A DNA stretch of 64,000 nucleotides from Ciceribacter thiooxidans. GTDB taxonomy: Bacteria > Pseudomonadota > Alphaproteobacteria > Rhizobiales > Rhizobiaceae. Shown here piece after piece: positions 42,121 through 50,406 of this stretch (positions within the stretch are counted from its first letter, which is position 1; the number at the start of each line of letters is the position of its first letter). The position numbers and the translations under genes are program-made. The stretch is from assembly GCF_014126615.1 (NCBI RefSeq), contig NZ_CP059896.1, positions 630,501-694,500 on the forward strand, given 5' to 3'. The notes below the pieces were generated by a model. The model was given only the letters and a program-made list of their open reading frames with translations. It had not been told where the DNA came from and made no database searches.

Positions 42121-43404
42121 CTATGTCTCCTGGCTGGCGGGTTCGGTCTCCGCGACATCGGCGAGCGGCGCGGCACGCGGATCGAGATTGAGGCTTTCCG
42201 GGGTGCTGGTCGGCGCGGCACCCACCGGGATCTTCGGCACGTAGTCGCGCTCCTCCGTTGGCACTGCGGGACGCAGGCGGCTGCGGTAGATGGCGTAGGT
42301 GGTCAGCAGCCCGTGCGACGTCGCCGTCACCGCGAAGAGCGCGTAGGGCCCGAGCTTGGTCATCACCGGGCCGCCGAGCGTCGGGCCGATGATCGTGCCG
42401 ATGCCGAAGAGCAGCAGGAGGCCGCCGGAAACCTTCACGAAGTCGTCGGCGCGGGCGAAGTCGTTGGCATGCGCGACCGCGATCGGGTAGAGCGCGTTGG
42501 CGGCGGCACCGTAGAGCGCGACGAAGCCGATCAGGATATAGGCATCGTGCGGCTGGACGACTGCCAGAACCACGGCGGCGAGGGCGGCGACCCCCGACAG
42601 CGCCGCCAGCACGTAGCGGCGGTCGGTAGTGTCGGAGAGCTTGCCTGCGGGAAACTGCATTATCGCGCCGACGAAGATGGTGAGGCTCATCATCACCGCG
42701 ATCGTCGTTGGCGAAAGGCCCGCACGCGCGCCGAAAACGGCGCCGAGCGTGCCGTAGGCGCCGTTGGCGATGCCAATCAGCAGTATGCCGATGAAGGAGA
42801 TCGGCGAATTGCGGTAGAGGCTGCGGAGATCGAGGCTGACGGATTTCAGCGGCTGCGGTGTCGCCGCAGTCGACAGCGTCGTTGGCAGCATGGCGAGGCA
42901 GTAGAAGATGCCGCAGAACATGAAGAGGATGGTGGTCGACGGATCGCCGAACGGCACCAGCATCTGTCCTCCGACCACCCCGATCAGCGTGATCGAGATG
43001 TAGAAGGAGAAGATCATGCCGCGGCTCTCATTGGTCGCGCGCTCGTTCAGCCAGCTTTCGATGATCATCGAGGTTCCGGCCGTGCAGAAGCCGGTCACGG
43101 CCCTCAGCGCAACCCACCAGTACTGGTCGACCTGGATGCCGGTCAAAAGCGCGATGATGGCGATCAGCGCGATGAAGCTCGAGAAGGCGCGAACATGGCC
43201 GACGCGCATGACCACCTTCGGCGCGAAGAAGCAACCGAGCACGAAGCCGGTCGCCCAGGAGGTGCCGAGCAGGCCGAGGATCTCGTTCGAATAGCCCTCG
43301 GCGGACCCGCGCACGGGGAGCAGCAGCCCGTGCAGGCCATTGCCGAGGAAGAGGAACAGGGTGCCCAGGAGGAGGGCGAGGACGGGCAGCAAGTTACGGC
43401 GCAT
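42121..43404 (-). CDS. MFS transporter (YcaD-like)
   Basis: Major facilitator superfamily carrier of 427 residues with twelve predicted transmembrane helices. The loop 2-3 motif is not the classical GxLaDrxGrk but KVVMRVGHVRAF, as in YcaD-like members; FPAGKLSDTTDRRYVL in the second half is the equivalent repeat. The last 50 residues are polar and probably disordered. The substrate is unknown. It is the first gene of a two-gene unit with DUF1192. Confidence 0.88.
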   Translation of the reverse strand: MRRNLLPVLALLLGTLFLFLGNGLHGLLLPVRGSAEGYSNEILGLLGTSWATGFVLGCFFAPKVVMRVGHVRAFSSFIALIAIIALLTGIQVDQYWWVALRAVTGFCTAGTSMIIESWLNERATNESRGMIFSFYISITLIGVVGGQMLVPFGDPSTTILFMFCGIFYCLAMLPTTLSTAATPQPLKSVSLDLRSLYRNSPISFIGILLIGIANGAYGTLGAVFGARAGLSPTTIAVMMSLTIFVGAIMQFPAGKLSDTTDRRYVLAALSGVAALAAVVLAVVQPHDAYILIGFVALYGAAANALYPIAVAHANDFARADDFVKVSGGLLLLFGIGTIIGPTLGGPVMTKLGPYALFAVTATSHGLLTTYAIYRSRLRPAVPTEERDYVPKIPVGAAPTSTPESLNLDPRAAPLADVAETEPASQET

Positions 43405-43566
43405 GGTTGCGATTCGCAGCCTTCTGTTCGAAACGTTCTAGAGGTCGACTGAAACGTCACAGATTGCAAGATGACCGTGTCGAAGATCAGTCTTGCCCCG
43501 GCGTTGATTGAGAAGCAAAAGTGTCCGCCGTATGACGCTTCTCCGATTCTTCCGCAAGGACCTTCA

Positions 43567-43722
43567 ATGACCAAAGCGATCGCCGCCTTCCTGATCCTCG
43601 CGATGGTCGTGCAACTCATCAAGCCGCTCGGGGTTCCCGGGCTGCGTCGGCGAGGCGACTTCTGGAAGCTCGCCGTGCTTGCCTTCGTGATCTGGTCCGT
43701 GGTGCTTCTTATCCGCCCGTGA
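43567..43722 (+). CDS. small membrane protein, 51 aa
   Basis: 51-residue protein with two hydrophobic segments (about 3-20 and 34-49; AIAAFLILAMVVQLIKPLG and LAVLAFVIWSVVLLIRP) joined by a basic loop RRRGDF. AAGGA six bases upstream of the ATG at 43567 supports translation. I do not recognise a family beyond short conserved rhizobial membrane proteins. It converges on the PhzF gene with 4 nt between stops. Confidence 0.7.
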   Translation: MTKAIAAFLILAMVVQLIKPLGVPGLRRRGDFWKLAVLAFVIWSVVLLIRP

Positions 43723-43726
43723 CGGC

Positions 43727-44638
43727 TCAGAGCGAGAGGGTGCCGCGCATCACCTCGATGCAGTCTCCGGTGATGTCGACGGTGTGAACATGGCCGTCGC
43801 GCTTTTCCACCGCGACATGGATATGGCTTGCGCGTCCCATCTCCACACCCTGTTCCACGCGATAGCTGAAATGACCGTGCGGCGCCGGCTCGAGCGACGT
43901 CAGGAGCGCGCCGAGAGCGGCCGATGCACTGCCCGTCGCCGGGTCCTCCGGCACGTTGTCGAGCGGCGCGAACATGCGTGCGCGGATGTGCCCGCCGCCA
44001 AGCCGCGCGTAGAGGAAGAGCGGGCAATCGCTCTCCTCGGCGGCAAACGTGGAGCACATCTCTTCCAGCGTCTCGACGTTCGGCTTGGCGCGACCGAGCG
44101 CGTCGAGGTCGGAAAGCTCGGCGACGACGAATTTGAGACCGACGGAGGCGAACAGGGGCACATGGCGGTCGGCGACGACGTCGCGCGAGGAGAGGTTTGC
44201 CGCGCGGGCGAGGAGCGGAACCGGAACCTGTGCTCCGAGCGAAAGCGGCTGCGGCGCCCGGATCGTTGCCCCGCGCACGGTGTCGCCCGCCTTGCGCAGC
44301 GTGACGGTGACGAGGCCGGCCTTCTCCTCGAAGCGCAGCGCCTCCCCGACGGACTGGCCGAAGATCCGGCCCAGTCGCCCGACGACGAAGGCAGTGCCGA
44401 CATTCGGATGGCCGGCGAAGGGAACTTCCGTGGTCGGCGTGAAGATCCGCACCTGCGCGGTGTTGTCGATATCCTCCGCCGGCAGCAGGAAGGTGGTCTC
44501 GGAATAGCCGAACTCGGCAGCGATCCCCTGCATCTCCTCCGTCGTCAGCCCGCAGCCGTCGAGCACGACGGCGAGCGGATTGCCGCGAAAGCGGTGCTCG
44601 GTGAAAACGTCGACGGTGACGAACGGACATTCCCGCAT
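43727..44638 (-). CDS. PhzF-family isomerase
   Basis: PhzF/YddE-type protein of 303 residues with the diaminopimelate-epimerase-like two-domain fold. Signatures are FTEHRFRGNPLAVVLDG near the N-terminus, FGYSETTFLLP with the catalytic Glu, FTPTTEVPFAGHPNVGTAFV, and EDPATGSASAALGALL. Members isomerise dihydro-hydroxyanthranilate in phenazine synthesis, but most, like this one outside a phenazine cluster, have unknown substrates. A GGGAG ribosome site precedes the ATG at 44638. Confidence 0.93.
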   Translation of the reverse strand: MRECPFVTVDVFTEHRFRGNPLAVVLDGCGLTTEEMQGIAAEFGYSETTFLLPAEDIDNTAQVRIFTPTTEVPFAGHPNVGTAFVVGRLGRIFGQSVGEALRFEEKAGLVTVTLRKAGDTVRGATIRAPQPLSLGAQVPVPLLARAANLSSRDVVADRHVPLFASVGLKFVVAELSDLDALGRAKPNVETLEEMCSTFAAEESDCPLFLYARLGGGHIRARMFAPLDNVPEDPATGSASAALGALLTSLEPAPHGHFSYRVEQGVEMGRASHIHVAVEKRDGHVHTVDITGDCIEVMRGTLSL

Positions 44639-44680
44639 GGCTGATACTCCCTGGCCGCGATCCCGGTCGTATCTATAGCG

Positions 44681-44706
44681 AAAAAGCCCGGCGCAGGCCG
44701 GGCTTT
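44681..44706 (-). terminator. rho-independent terminator of fba
   Basis: AAAGCCCGGC (44683-44692) pairs perfectly with GCCGGGCTTT (44697-44706). Read on the minus strand it continues TTCGC after the T-run. It lies 30 nt after the aldolase stop. Confidence 0.9.
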
Positions 44707-44735
44707 CGTGTCATCGTGACAAAGAGGTGGCCGTA

Positions 44736-45632
44736 TCAGGCCTTGTTGACGCTCGCGTTGTAGATCTGGCCGATCGTTTCGGCGAGGCTCGCGTCGAATT
44801 CTGCGTCGGTCATCGAGACGCGCAGCTTTTCCGTCAGCGCGCGCGAGAAGCTCGCGATCATGCCGTGGTTGTGGCTGAGCTTTTCGCAGGCGTCGGCGGT
44901 GGTGTAGCCGCCCGAAAGCGCGACGACGCGGACGACTGACTTGTGGGCGACCAGAGGCGCGTAGAAATCGGCGGTGGTCGGGATCGTCAGCTTCAGCATG
45001 ACGGCTTCGCCAGCCGGAAGCTTGTCGAGCTGCGCGGCGATCTCGTCGCGAAGAATGGCTTCGGCCTCGACCTTGGTCGGGCTCTTGATGGAGACTTCGG
45101 GCTCGACGATCGGGACGAGGCCGTGGCCGATGATCTGGTGTGCCACCTCGAACTGCTGCTTCACGACGGCGGCGATCCCGGCCTTGTCGGCCTCGGCGAT
45201 CACCGAGCGCATCTTGGTGCCGAACATGCCCTTTTCGCGACCGCGGACGAGGAGGGCGTCGAGATCCGGCATGGCCTTCATCATCTGAACGCCGTTCTGT
45301 TCGGCTTCGAGGCCCTTGTCGACCTTGAGGAAGGGCACAACGCCGCGCTTTTCCCACAGATAGGACGGAACGGGCTCACCCTCGACGTCGCCGTCCATGG
45401 TCCGCTCGAACAGGATCGCGCCGATGATCTTGTCGCCGGTAAAGGCGGGTGCGGTCATGATGCGGACGCGCATGGCGTGCATCAGGCGGAACATTTCCTC
45501 GTCGCCCTGGTAGTCGGACTCGGAAATGCCGTAAAGGCTCAACGCTTTGGGTGTTGAACCACCGCTTTGATCCAGCGCCGCAATGAAGCCGGGTGCAGAG
45601 GTGATCTTGTTCAACATCTTCGCGTCTACCAT
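44736..45632 (-). CDS. fba: class I fructose-bisphosphate aldolase
   Basis: Schiff-base (metal-independent) aldolase of 298 residues cleaving fructose-1,6-bisphosphate to triose phosphates. The fold is recognisable by APGFIAALDQSGGSTPKAL, SYLWEKRGVVPFLKVDKGL, EPEVSIKSP and VVRVVALSGGYTTADAC; the lysines in FLKVDK and MLKLTIP are the candidate catalytic residues. An AGGAG site precedes the ATG at 45632. A 27-nt perfect inverted repeat about 200 nt upstream may be its operator. pgk lies upstream on the same strand, separated by 303 nt. Confidence 0.95.
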   Translation of the reverse strand: MVDAKMLNKITSAPGFIAALDQSGGSTPKALSLYGISESDYQGDEEMFRLMHAMRVRIMTAPAFTGDKIIGAILFERTMDGDVEGEPVPSYLWEKRGVVPFLKVDKGLEAEQNGVQMMKAMPDLDALLVRGREKGMFGTKMRSVIAEADKAGIAAVVKQQFEVAHQIIGHGLVPIVEPEVSIKSPTKVEAEAILRDEIAAQLDKLPAGEAVMLKLTIPTTADFYAPLVAHKSVVRVVALSGGYTTADACEKLSHNHGMIASFSRALTEKLRVSMTDAEFDASLAETIGQIYNASVNKA

Positions 45633-45824
45633 ATCTCACTCCTATCCCTACGATGGCGCGACATGCGCTCACGTGGTTCGTTGATGTTCCGACCAACCGG
45701 CGACGCCGAATTGATCATTCCCCGGATTGATATCGCTGAGATGTTCGGCTGTTTCGCCTTCTCCCGGGGGCTGCAACTGGCCGATAACAGAAGTTTCCCT
45801 AAAGGCAAATCCCGGTCTAATTGA

Positions 45825-45857
45825 TTGAAACGATTGAAATTATTTCAATCGTTTAAA
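45825..45857. promoter_or_regulatory. long perfect inverted repeat upstream of fba
   Basis: A 13-bp perfect inverted repeat (AAACGATTGAAAT at 45828-45840 and its complement at 45842-45854, one base between) sits in the 303-nt pgk-fba gap, about 196 nt before the fba ATG. It can also be read as TTGAAA-CGA-TTGAAA-TTA-TTTCAA-TCG-TTTAAA, i.e. repeated half-sites. There is no T-rich tail of terminator type. An operator for a carbon-metabolism regulator is likely. The rest of the gap shows no gene. Confidence 0.6.
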
Positions 45858-45935
45858 ATAGCTGAAATCTTTAAACCGGCTGCGACGGCGGCGCGAATGC
45901 GGACGATCCGCGCCGCCTGATGGCATATAGGGCGG

Positions 45936-47138
45936 TCAGGCCGTCCTGGACAGGACTGCGACGCCCGGCAGTTCCTTGCCTTCCATCCATTCGAGGAAGG
46001 CGCCGCCGGCCGTGGAGACATAGGTGAAGTCGTCGGCAACGCCGGCATGGTTCAGCGCCGAGACCGTGTCGCCGCCGCCGGCGACCGAGACCAGCTTGCC
46101 GTCGCGGGTGCATTCGGCCGCGTGGCGGGCGGCCGCGACGGTCGCCTTGTCGAAGGGCGCGATTTCGAAGGCGCCGAGCGGGCCGTTCCAGACGAGTGTG
46201 GCGGCGCGGCTGATCCAGGCATTGACCGCCTCGACCGATTTCGGCCCGACGTCGAGCACCATGGCATCGGCGGGGATCGCGTTGATGTCGACCGTCTCAT
46301 TGTCGGCACCGGCCTTGAACTCGCGGGCGACCACGCCGTCCGAAGGAAGGACGATGGCGCAGCCGGCGGTCGCGGCTTCCAGCATGATCTGTTTTGCGGT
46401 GTCGGCGAGGTCGTGCTCGCAGAGCGACTTGCCGACATTGGTGCCGTTGGCGGCGAGGAAGGTGTTGGCCATGCCGCCGCCGATGACGAGCGCATCAACC
46501 TTCTTCACCAGGTTCGTCAGGAGGTCGATCTTGGTCGAGACCTTGGCGCCGCCGACGATTGCCACCACCGGACGGGACGGCTTGCCGAGGCCCTTTTCGA
46601 GCGCTTCGAGCTCGGCCTGCATGGTGCGGCCGGCATAGGCGGGCAGGTGATGAGCGAGGCCCTCCGTCGAGGCGTGGGCGCGATGGGCGGCGGAGAAGGC
46701 GTCGTTGACGTAGATGTCGCCGTTCTTCGCGAGTTCGGCGGTGAATTCGGGCGTGTTCTTTTCCTCGCCCTTGTGGAAGCGGGTGTTTTCAAGGAGCAGG
46801 ATGTCGCCGTTGTTCATCTTTTCGATCGCGTCGGCAGCCGGCGCGCCGATGCAGTCGGAAGCGAAGGCGACGCTCTGGTCCAGCACTTCCTCGACGGCCG
46901 GTGCGATCAGCGAAAGCGACATGTCGGCGACCGGCTCACCCTTTGGACGGCCGAAATGAGCGAGCAGGATAACCTTCGCTCCCTTTTCCGAAAGCTCGCG
47001 AATGGTGGGCGCCACGCGCTCGATGCGGGTGGTGTCGCTGACCTTGCCGTCCGTCACCGGAACGTTGAGGTCCACGCGGACCAGTACGCGCTTGCCGGCG
47101 ATGTCGGTCAGATCGTCGAGTGTCTTGAAAGCCGCCAT
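45936..47138 (-). CDS. pgk: phosphoglycerate kinase
   Basis: Glycolytic/gluconeogenic kinase interconverting 1,3-bisphosphoglycerate and 3-phosphoglycerate with ADP/ATP; 400 residues. Signatures are [63 protein letters not shown] and [16 protein letters not shown]. The short upstream gap (97 nt) after the antiporter gene contains a T-rich stretch, but no clear terminator is seen. Its neighbours are fba downstream and gap/tkt further upstream on the same strand. Confidence 0.97.
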   Translation of the reverse strand: MAAFKTLDDLTDIAGKRVLVRVDLNVPVTDGKVSDTTRIERVAPTIRELSEKGAKVILLAHFGRPKGEPVADMSLSLIAPAVEEVLDQSVAFASDCIGAPAADAIEKMNNGDILLLENTRFHKGEEKNTPEFTAELAKNGDIYVNDAFSAAHRAHASTEGLAHHLPAYAGRTMQAELEALEKGLGKPSRPVVAIVGGAKVSTKIDLLTNLVKKVDALVIGGGMANTFLAANGTNVGKSLCEHDLADTAKQIMLEAATAGCAIVLPSDGVVAREFKAGADNETVDINAIPADAMVLDVGPKSVEAVNAWISRAATLVWNGPLGAFEIAPFDKATVAAARHAAECTRDGKLVSVAGGGDTVSALNHAGVADDFTYVSTAGGAFLEWMEGKELPGVAVLSRTA

Positions 47139-47235
47139 GGTTATACCCGTCCCTCCAGTCTCGTTGGGTTCTAAAAACGTGAGGGCCGGACATTACTACG
47201 CCTGCCCCGCGACGCAAGGCGAGGGCGGGCAAAAT

Positions 47236-49044
47236 TCATTCGGCCGCCTTGCGAACCTTGCGGAGATAGTCGCGCAGTGCGTGGGCAATCTCCCGAAGAT
47301 TGAGGAAGATCGGCAGTTTGGTGGCCGGCGCCACCGGTTCGAGCGAGACGCCGACCGAGGCAATATGTCCCGTCTCGTCGATGTCGCGGACGATCAGGAC
47401 GATCGTGCCGAGACGGACGCGATCGGCATAGTCCGACCGTCCGCCAAGCCGCTGCTCGATCAGTTCGGCGACGGACATTGTGCGCTCCGCATCACTCACC
47501 GAGAGCGGGCCGTAGGCCTGGTCGAGGTTGTCCACGCGGGTCGACGGCGCGATCGCGAACATGCCGAAGAACTCGCTGTCGTTCTCGTCCACCGGCGCCT
47601 TGCTGGCGAACAGGCGGTCGAGCAGGCGCGAATAGCCCGGCGCGATGAAGAGATAAACCTGGTCGTTCTCCTTGAGCCGGCCGGCATACTGATAGCGCAT
47701 CGACTTGCCGTCGCGGATGACGAGCGAGGGCATCGCCCAGCGCGGAATGCGCTCGCCGCGCAGCACGGGGCTGTCGGCGACGACGCGGTAGGCGAGCAGC
47801 TCATGGTTGGCGGCACCCGGCAGGTCGAGTTCCAGCTTGTCGACCGCGCCGATACGCGGCGGGATGATGAGCCCGAGCTTGCGGGCGACGGGCTTGATCG
47901 TCCAGCCCTGCAGCAGCAGCGAGATCATCACGACGATGAAGGCGGCGTTGAAATAGATCTGCCCGTCTTCCAGGTTGCCGAGGATCGGCAGGATGGCGAG
48001 CAGGATCGATACTGCACCGCGCAGGCCGACCCAGGCGATGAAGCCGGTTTCGCGCTGGGTGTAGTCGAACGGCAGGAGGCAGAGCCACACCGCAAGCGGA
48101 CGTGCCACGAAGACCAGGAAGAGGCCGAGGATGACCGACGGCAGCAGGATCTGCGGAAACTGCGAAGGCGTCGCCAGCAGGCCGAGGACGAGGAACATGA
48201 CGATCTGTGCGAGCCAGGTCATGCCGTCCTGGAAGCGGGTGATCGACCCGCGGGCGGGAATCTTCTGGCTACCGGCGTAAATGCCGGCCACATAGACGGC
48301 GAGGAAGCCGCTGCCGCCGACCGCGCCCGTGTAGGAGAACACGAGGAGGGCCATCGTCAGCATGAAGATCGGCGCAAGCCCCCGTTCGATGGAAATCCGT
48401 TTCAATACGAAGACGATGATCGCGCCGCCGATCAGCCCGAGCGCGAGCCCGAGCCCTATCTGTTCGACGAAGAGGCGCAGGAGCTGCATGTCGAAGCCGT
48501 TATAGCCCTGGCCGGTCGACAGGAGCTGCACCAGCGCCATGGTGAGGAAGATCGCCATCGGATCGTTGGTGCCGGACTCGACCTCCAGCGTCGAGCGCAC
48601 CCGATCGCGGATGTTGATGCCGCCGATGCGCAACAGGAAGAACACCGCCGCCGCGTCGGTGGAGGCGACGATCGAGCCGAGCAGTGCGCCTTCGAGGAAA
48701 GAGAAGTCGAGCAGCAGGTGCGCGAGCGCGCCGAAGAGACACGCGGTGATCAGGACGCCCGCGGTCGAGAGCAGCAGCGCCGGCGTCGCCGACAATCGGA
48801 ACGACTGCAGGGAGGTGCCGTAGCCGGAATCGAACAGGATGATCGCGAGCGCCACGGAGCCGAGCGCATAGGCAAGCGAATTGTTGGAGAAATCGATGCC
48901 CAGGCCGTCGACACCGGTCACGAGGCCGATCAGCAGGAAGAGCAGGAGGAGCGGAGCGCCGAAGCGGAAAGCGAGCAGGCTCGAAAACGCCGCCAGGAGG
49001 ACCAGCGCCGTGCCCACCAGCGTCATCGCATAGAATTCGTCCAC
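47236..49044 (-). CDS. potassium/proton antiporter (CPA1, CvrA/NhaP2-like)
   Basis: Integral membrane antiporter of 602 residues. Twelve to thirteen transmembrane helices (about 7-390) carry the Na/H-exchanger motifs LLLFLLIGLVTGVDGLG, ILFDSGYGTSL, SIVASTDAAAVFFLLR and ESGTNDPMAIFLT; the Asp pair in these is the expected ion site. A cytosolic TrkA-C-like domain (about 400-490) and a CorC-HlyC-like C-terminal domain (about 500-590) follow. It is predicted to expel K+ in exchange for H+. The gene interrupts the run of central-carbon genes on the same strand. Confidence 0.92.
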   Translation of the reverse strand: MDEFYAMTLVGTALVLLAAFSSLLAFRFGAPLLLLFLLIGLVTGVDGLGIDFSNNSLAYALGSVALAIILFDSGYGTSLQSFRLSATPALLLSTAGVLITACLFGALAHLLLDFSFLEGALLGSIVASTDAAAVFFLLRIGGINIRDRVRSTLEVESGTNDPMAIFLTMALVQLLSTGQGYNGFDMQLLRLFVEQIGLGLALGLIGGAIIVFVLKRISIERGLAPIFMLTMALLVFSYTGAVGGSGFLAVYVAGIYAGSQKIPARGSITRFQDGMTWLAQIVMFLVLGLLATPSQFPQILLPSVILGLFLVFVARPLAVWLCLLPFDYTQRETGFIAWVGLRGAVSILLAILPILGNLEDGQIYFNAAFIVVMISLLLQGWTIKPVARKLGLIIPPRIGAVDKLELDLPGAANHELLAYRVVADSPVLRGERIPRWAMPSLVIRDGKSMRYQYAGRLKENDQVYLFIAPGYSRLLDRLFASKAPVDENDSEFFGMFAIAPSTRVDNLDQAYGPLSVSDAERTMSVAELIEQRLGGRSDYADRVRLGTIVLIVRDIDETGHIASVGVSLEPVAPATKLPIFLNLREIAHALRDYLRKVRKAAE

Positions 49045-49252
49045 CCGCGCATCCCCTTCGTCGCCGCCCGTATCGTATCGTCCCGCGCCTGCCGATCATA
49101 CCGGACCTGCGGACGCAGCGCGACGGCGTCGACAACGCTTTCCGCCCCGATGTCGGGGTCGGTGTAGGGCCGGGAACGATCTGGCAGGACTGCCGAAAGA
49201 CGAGAGTCGTACTTGTCGCCCGCAATCGTGATCAGAGTAGGGCGGGAGCAGG

Positions 49253-49287
49253 AAAAATGAAAGGCGGCCCGGTCTCCCGGCCCGCCT
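49253..49287 (-). terminator. rho-independent terminator of gap
   Basis: An 11-bp stem (49262-49272 with 49276-49287, one bulged base) is followed on the minus strand by TTCATTTTTCC. It lies 29 nt beyond the gap stop codon. Confidence 0.8.
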
Positions 49288-49315
49288 CATCAAGGACAAT
49301 AGTTGGGTCGATCGC

Positions 49316-50326
49316 TCAGATGAGCTTGCCGAGCGCGACCGCCGTGTCGGACATGCGGTTGGAGAAGCCCCATTCGTTGTCGTACCAGGTGAGGATACGG
49401 ACGAAATTGCCTTCGAGCACCTTGGTCTGGTCGATCGCGAAGATCGAGGAGTGGCTGTCGTGGTTGAAGTCACGGCTGACCAGCGGCTCCTCGGTGTAGC
49501 CGAGAATGCCCTTCAATGCGCCGTTCGAAGCCTCCTTGATCGCCTCGTTGATTTCCTGGGCGCTGGTATTCCTCTTGGCGACGAACTTGAAGTCGACGAC
49601 CGAGACGTTCGGGGTCGGCACGCGGATCGAGGTGCCGTCCAGCTTGCCCTTGAGGTGCGGCAGGACCAGGCCGACGGCCTTTGCGGCGCCGGTCGAGGTC
49701 GGGATCATGGAGAGCGCTGCCGCGCGGGCGCGGTAGAGATCCTTGTGCATGGTGTCGAGCGTCGGCTGGTCACCGGTGTAGGAGTGGATCGTGGTCATGA
49801 AGCCGTGGTCGATGCCGACGGCATCGTCGAGCGTCTTGACGACCGGCACCAGGCAGTTGGTGGTGCAGGATGCGTTGGAGACCACCAGGTGATCCTTGGT
49901 CAGCTTGTCGTCATTGACGCCGAAGACGACGGTCAGGTCAGCGCCGTCGGACGGAGCGGAGACGAGGACGCGCTTAGCGCCGGCGGTCAGGTGCGCGGCC
50001 GCCTTGTCGCGGGCGGTGAAGATGCCTGTGCATTCCATCGCGATGTCGACGCCCATTGCGCCGTGGGGGAGTGTTGCCGGATCCTTGATCGCCGTGACCT
50101 TGATCGGCTTGCCGCCGCCGACGATGATGGTATCGCCTTCGACCTTCACATCGGCCGGGAACTTGCCGTGGATCGAGTCGTAGCGCAGCAGGTGGGCATT
50201 GGTTTCGACCGGACCGAGGTCGTTGATCGCGACTACTTCGATGTCGGTGCGACCGGATTCGACGATGGCGCGCAGCACGTTGCGGCCGATACGGCCGAAG
50301 CCGTTGATGGCAACTTTAAGAGTCAT
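49316..50326 (-). CDS. gap: glyceraldehyde-3-phosphate dehydrogenase, type I
   Basis: NAD-dependent glycolytic dehydrogenase of 336 residues. The Rossmann motif is [17 protein letters not shown], the catalytic cysteine lies in [12 protein letters not shown], and the phosphate site in [14 protein letters not shown]; the C-terminus has [12 protein letters not shown]. The ATG at 50326 is chosen because GGGAG lies eight bases upstream; a GTG at 50335 is in frame but is too close to that site. It is 80 nt downstream of tkt on the same strand and probably co-transcribed. The terminator is at 49253-49287. Confidence 0.97.
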   Translation of the reverse strand: MTLKVAINGFGRIGRNVLRAIVESGRTDIEVVAINDLGPVETNAHLLRYDSIHGKFPADVKVEGDTIIVGGGKPIKVTAIKDPATLPHGAMGVDIAMECTGIFTARDKAAAHLTAGAKRVLVSAPSDGADLTVVFGVNDDKLTKDHLVVSNASCTTNCLVPVVKTLDDAVGIDHGFMTTIHSYTGDQPTLDTMHKDLYRARAAALSMIPTSTGAAKAVGLVLPHLKGKLDGTSIRVPTPNVSVVDFKFVAKRNTSAQEINEAIKEASNGALKGILGYTEEPLVSRDFNHDSHSSIFAIDQTKVLEGNFVRILTWYDNEWGFSNRMSDTAVALGKLI

Positions 50327-50406
50327 GGCGTTCACTCCCGTGTAGAAAAGAAATTCGAAACTAATGGATCACAGGGCGTTGGCAATCGCCCTGCGACAAT
50401 TTGACG

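Noticed and set aside
43727..44638. Phenazine biosynthesis
   Set aside because: Only the PhzF homolog is present; no other phz gene is nearby, and PhzF-like proteins are common outside phenazine producers.
45567..45824. 85-codon frame overlapping the fba start and the upstream gap
   Set aside because: It overlaps the aldolase on the opposite strand and has no ribosome site or recognisable family.
50372..50393. Hairpin CAGGGCG...CGCCCTG between tkt and gap as a terminator
   Set aside because: No T-run follows on the minus strand and the two genes are likely co-transcribed; it could at most be an mRNA processing or stability element.
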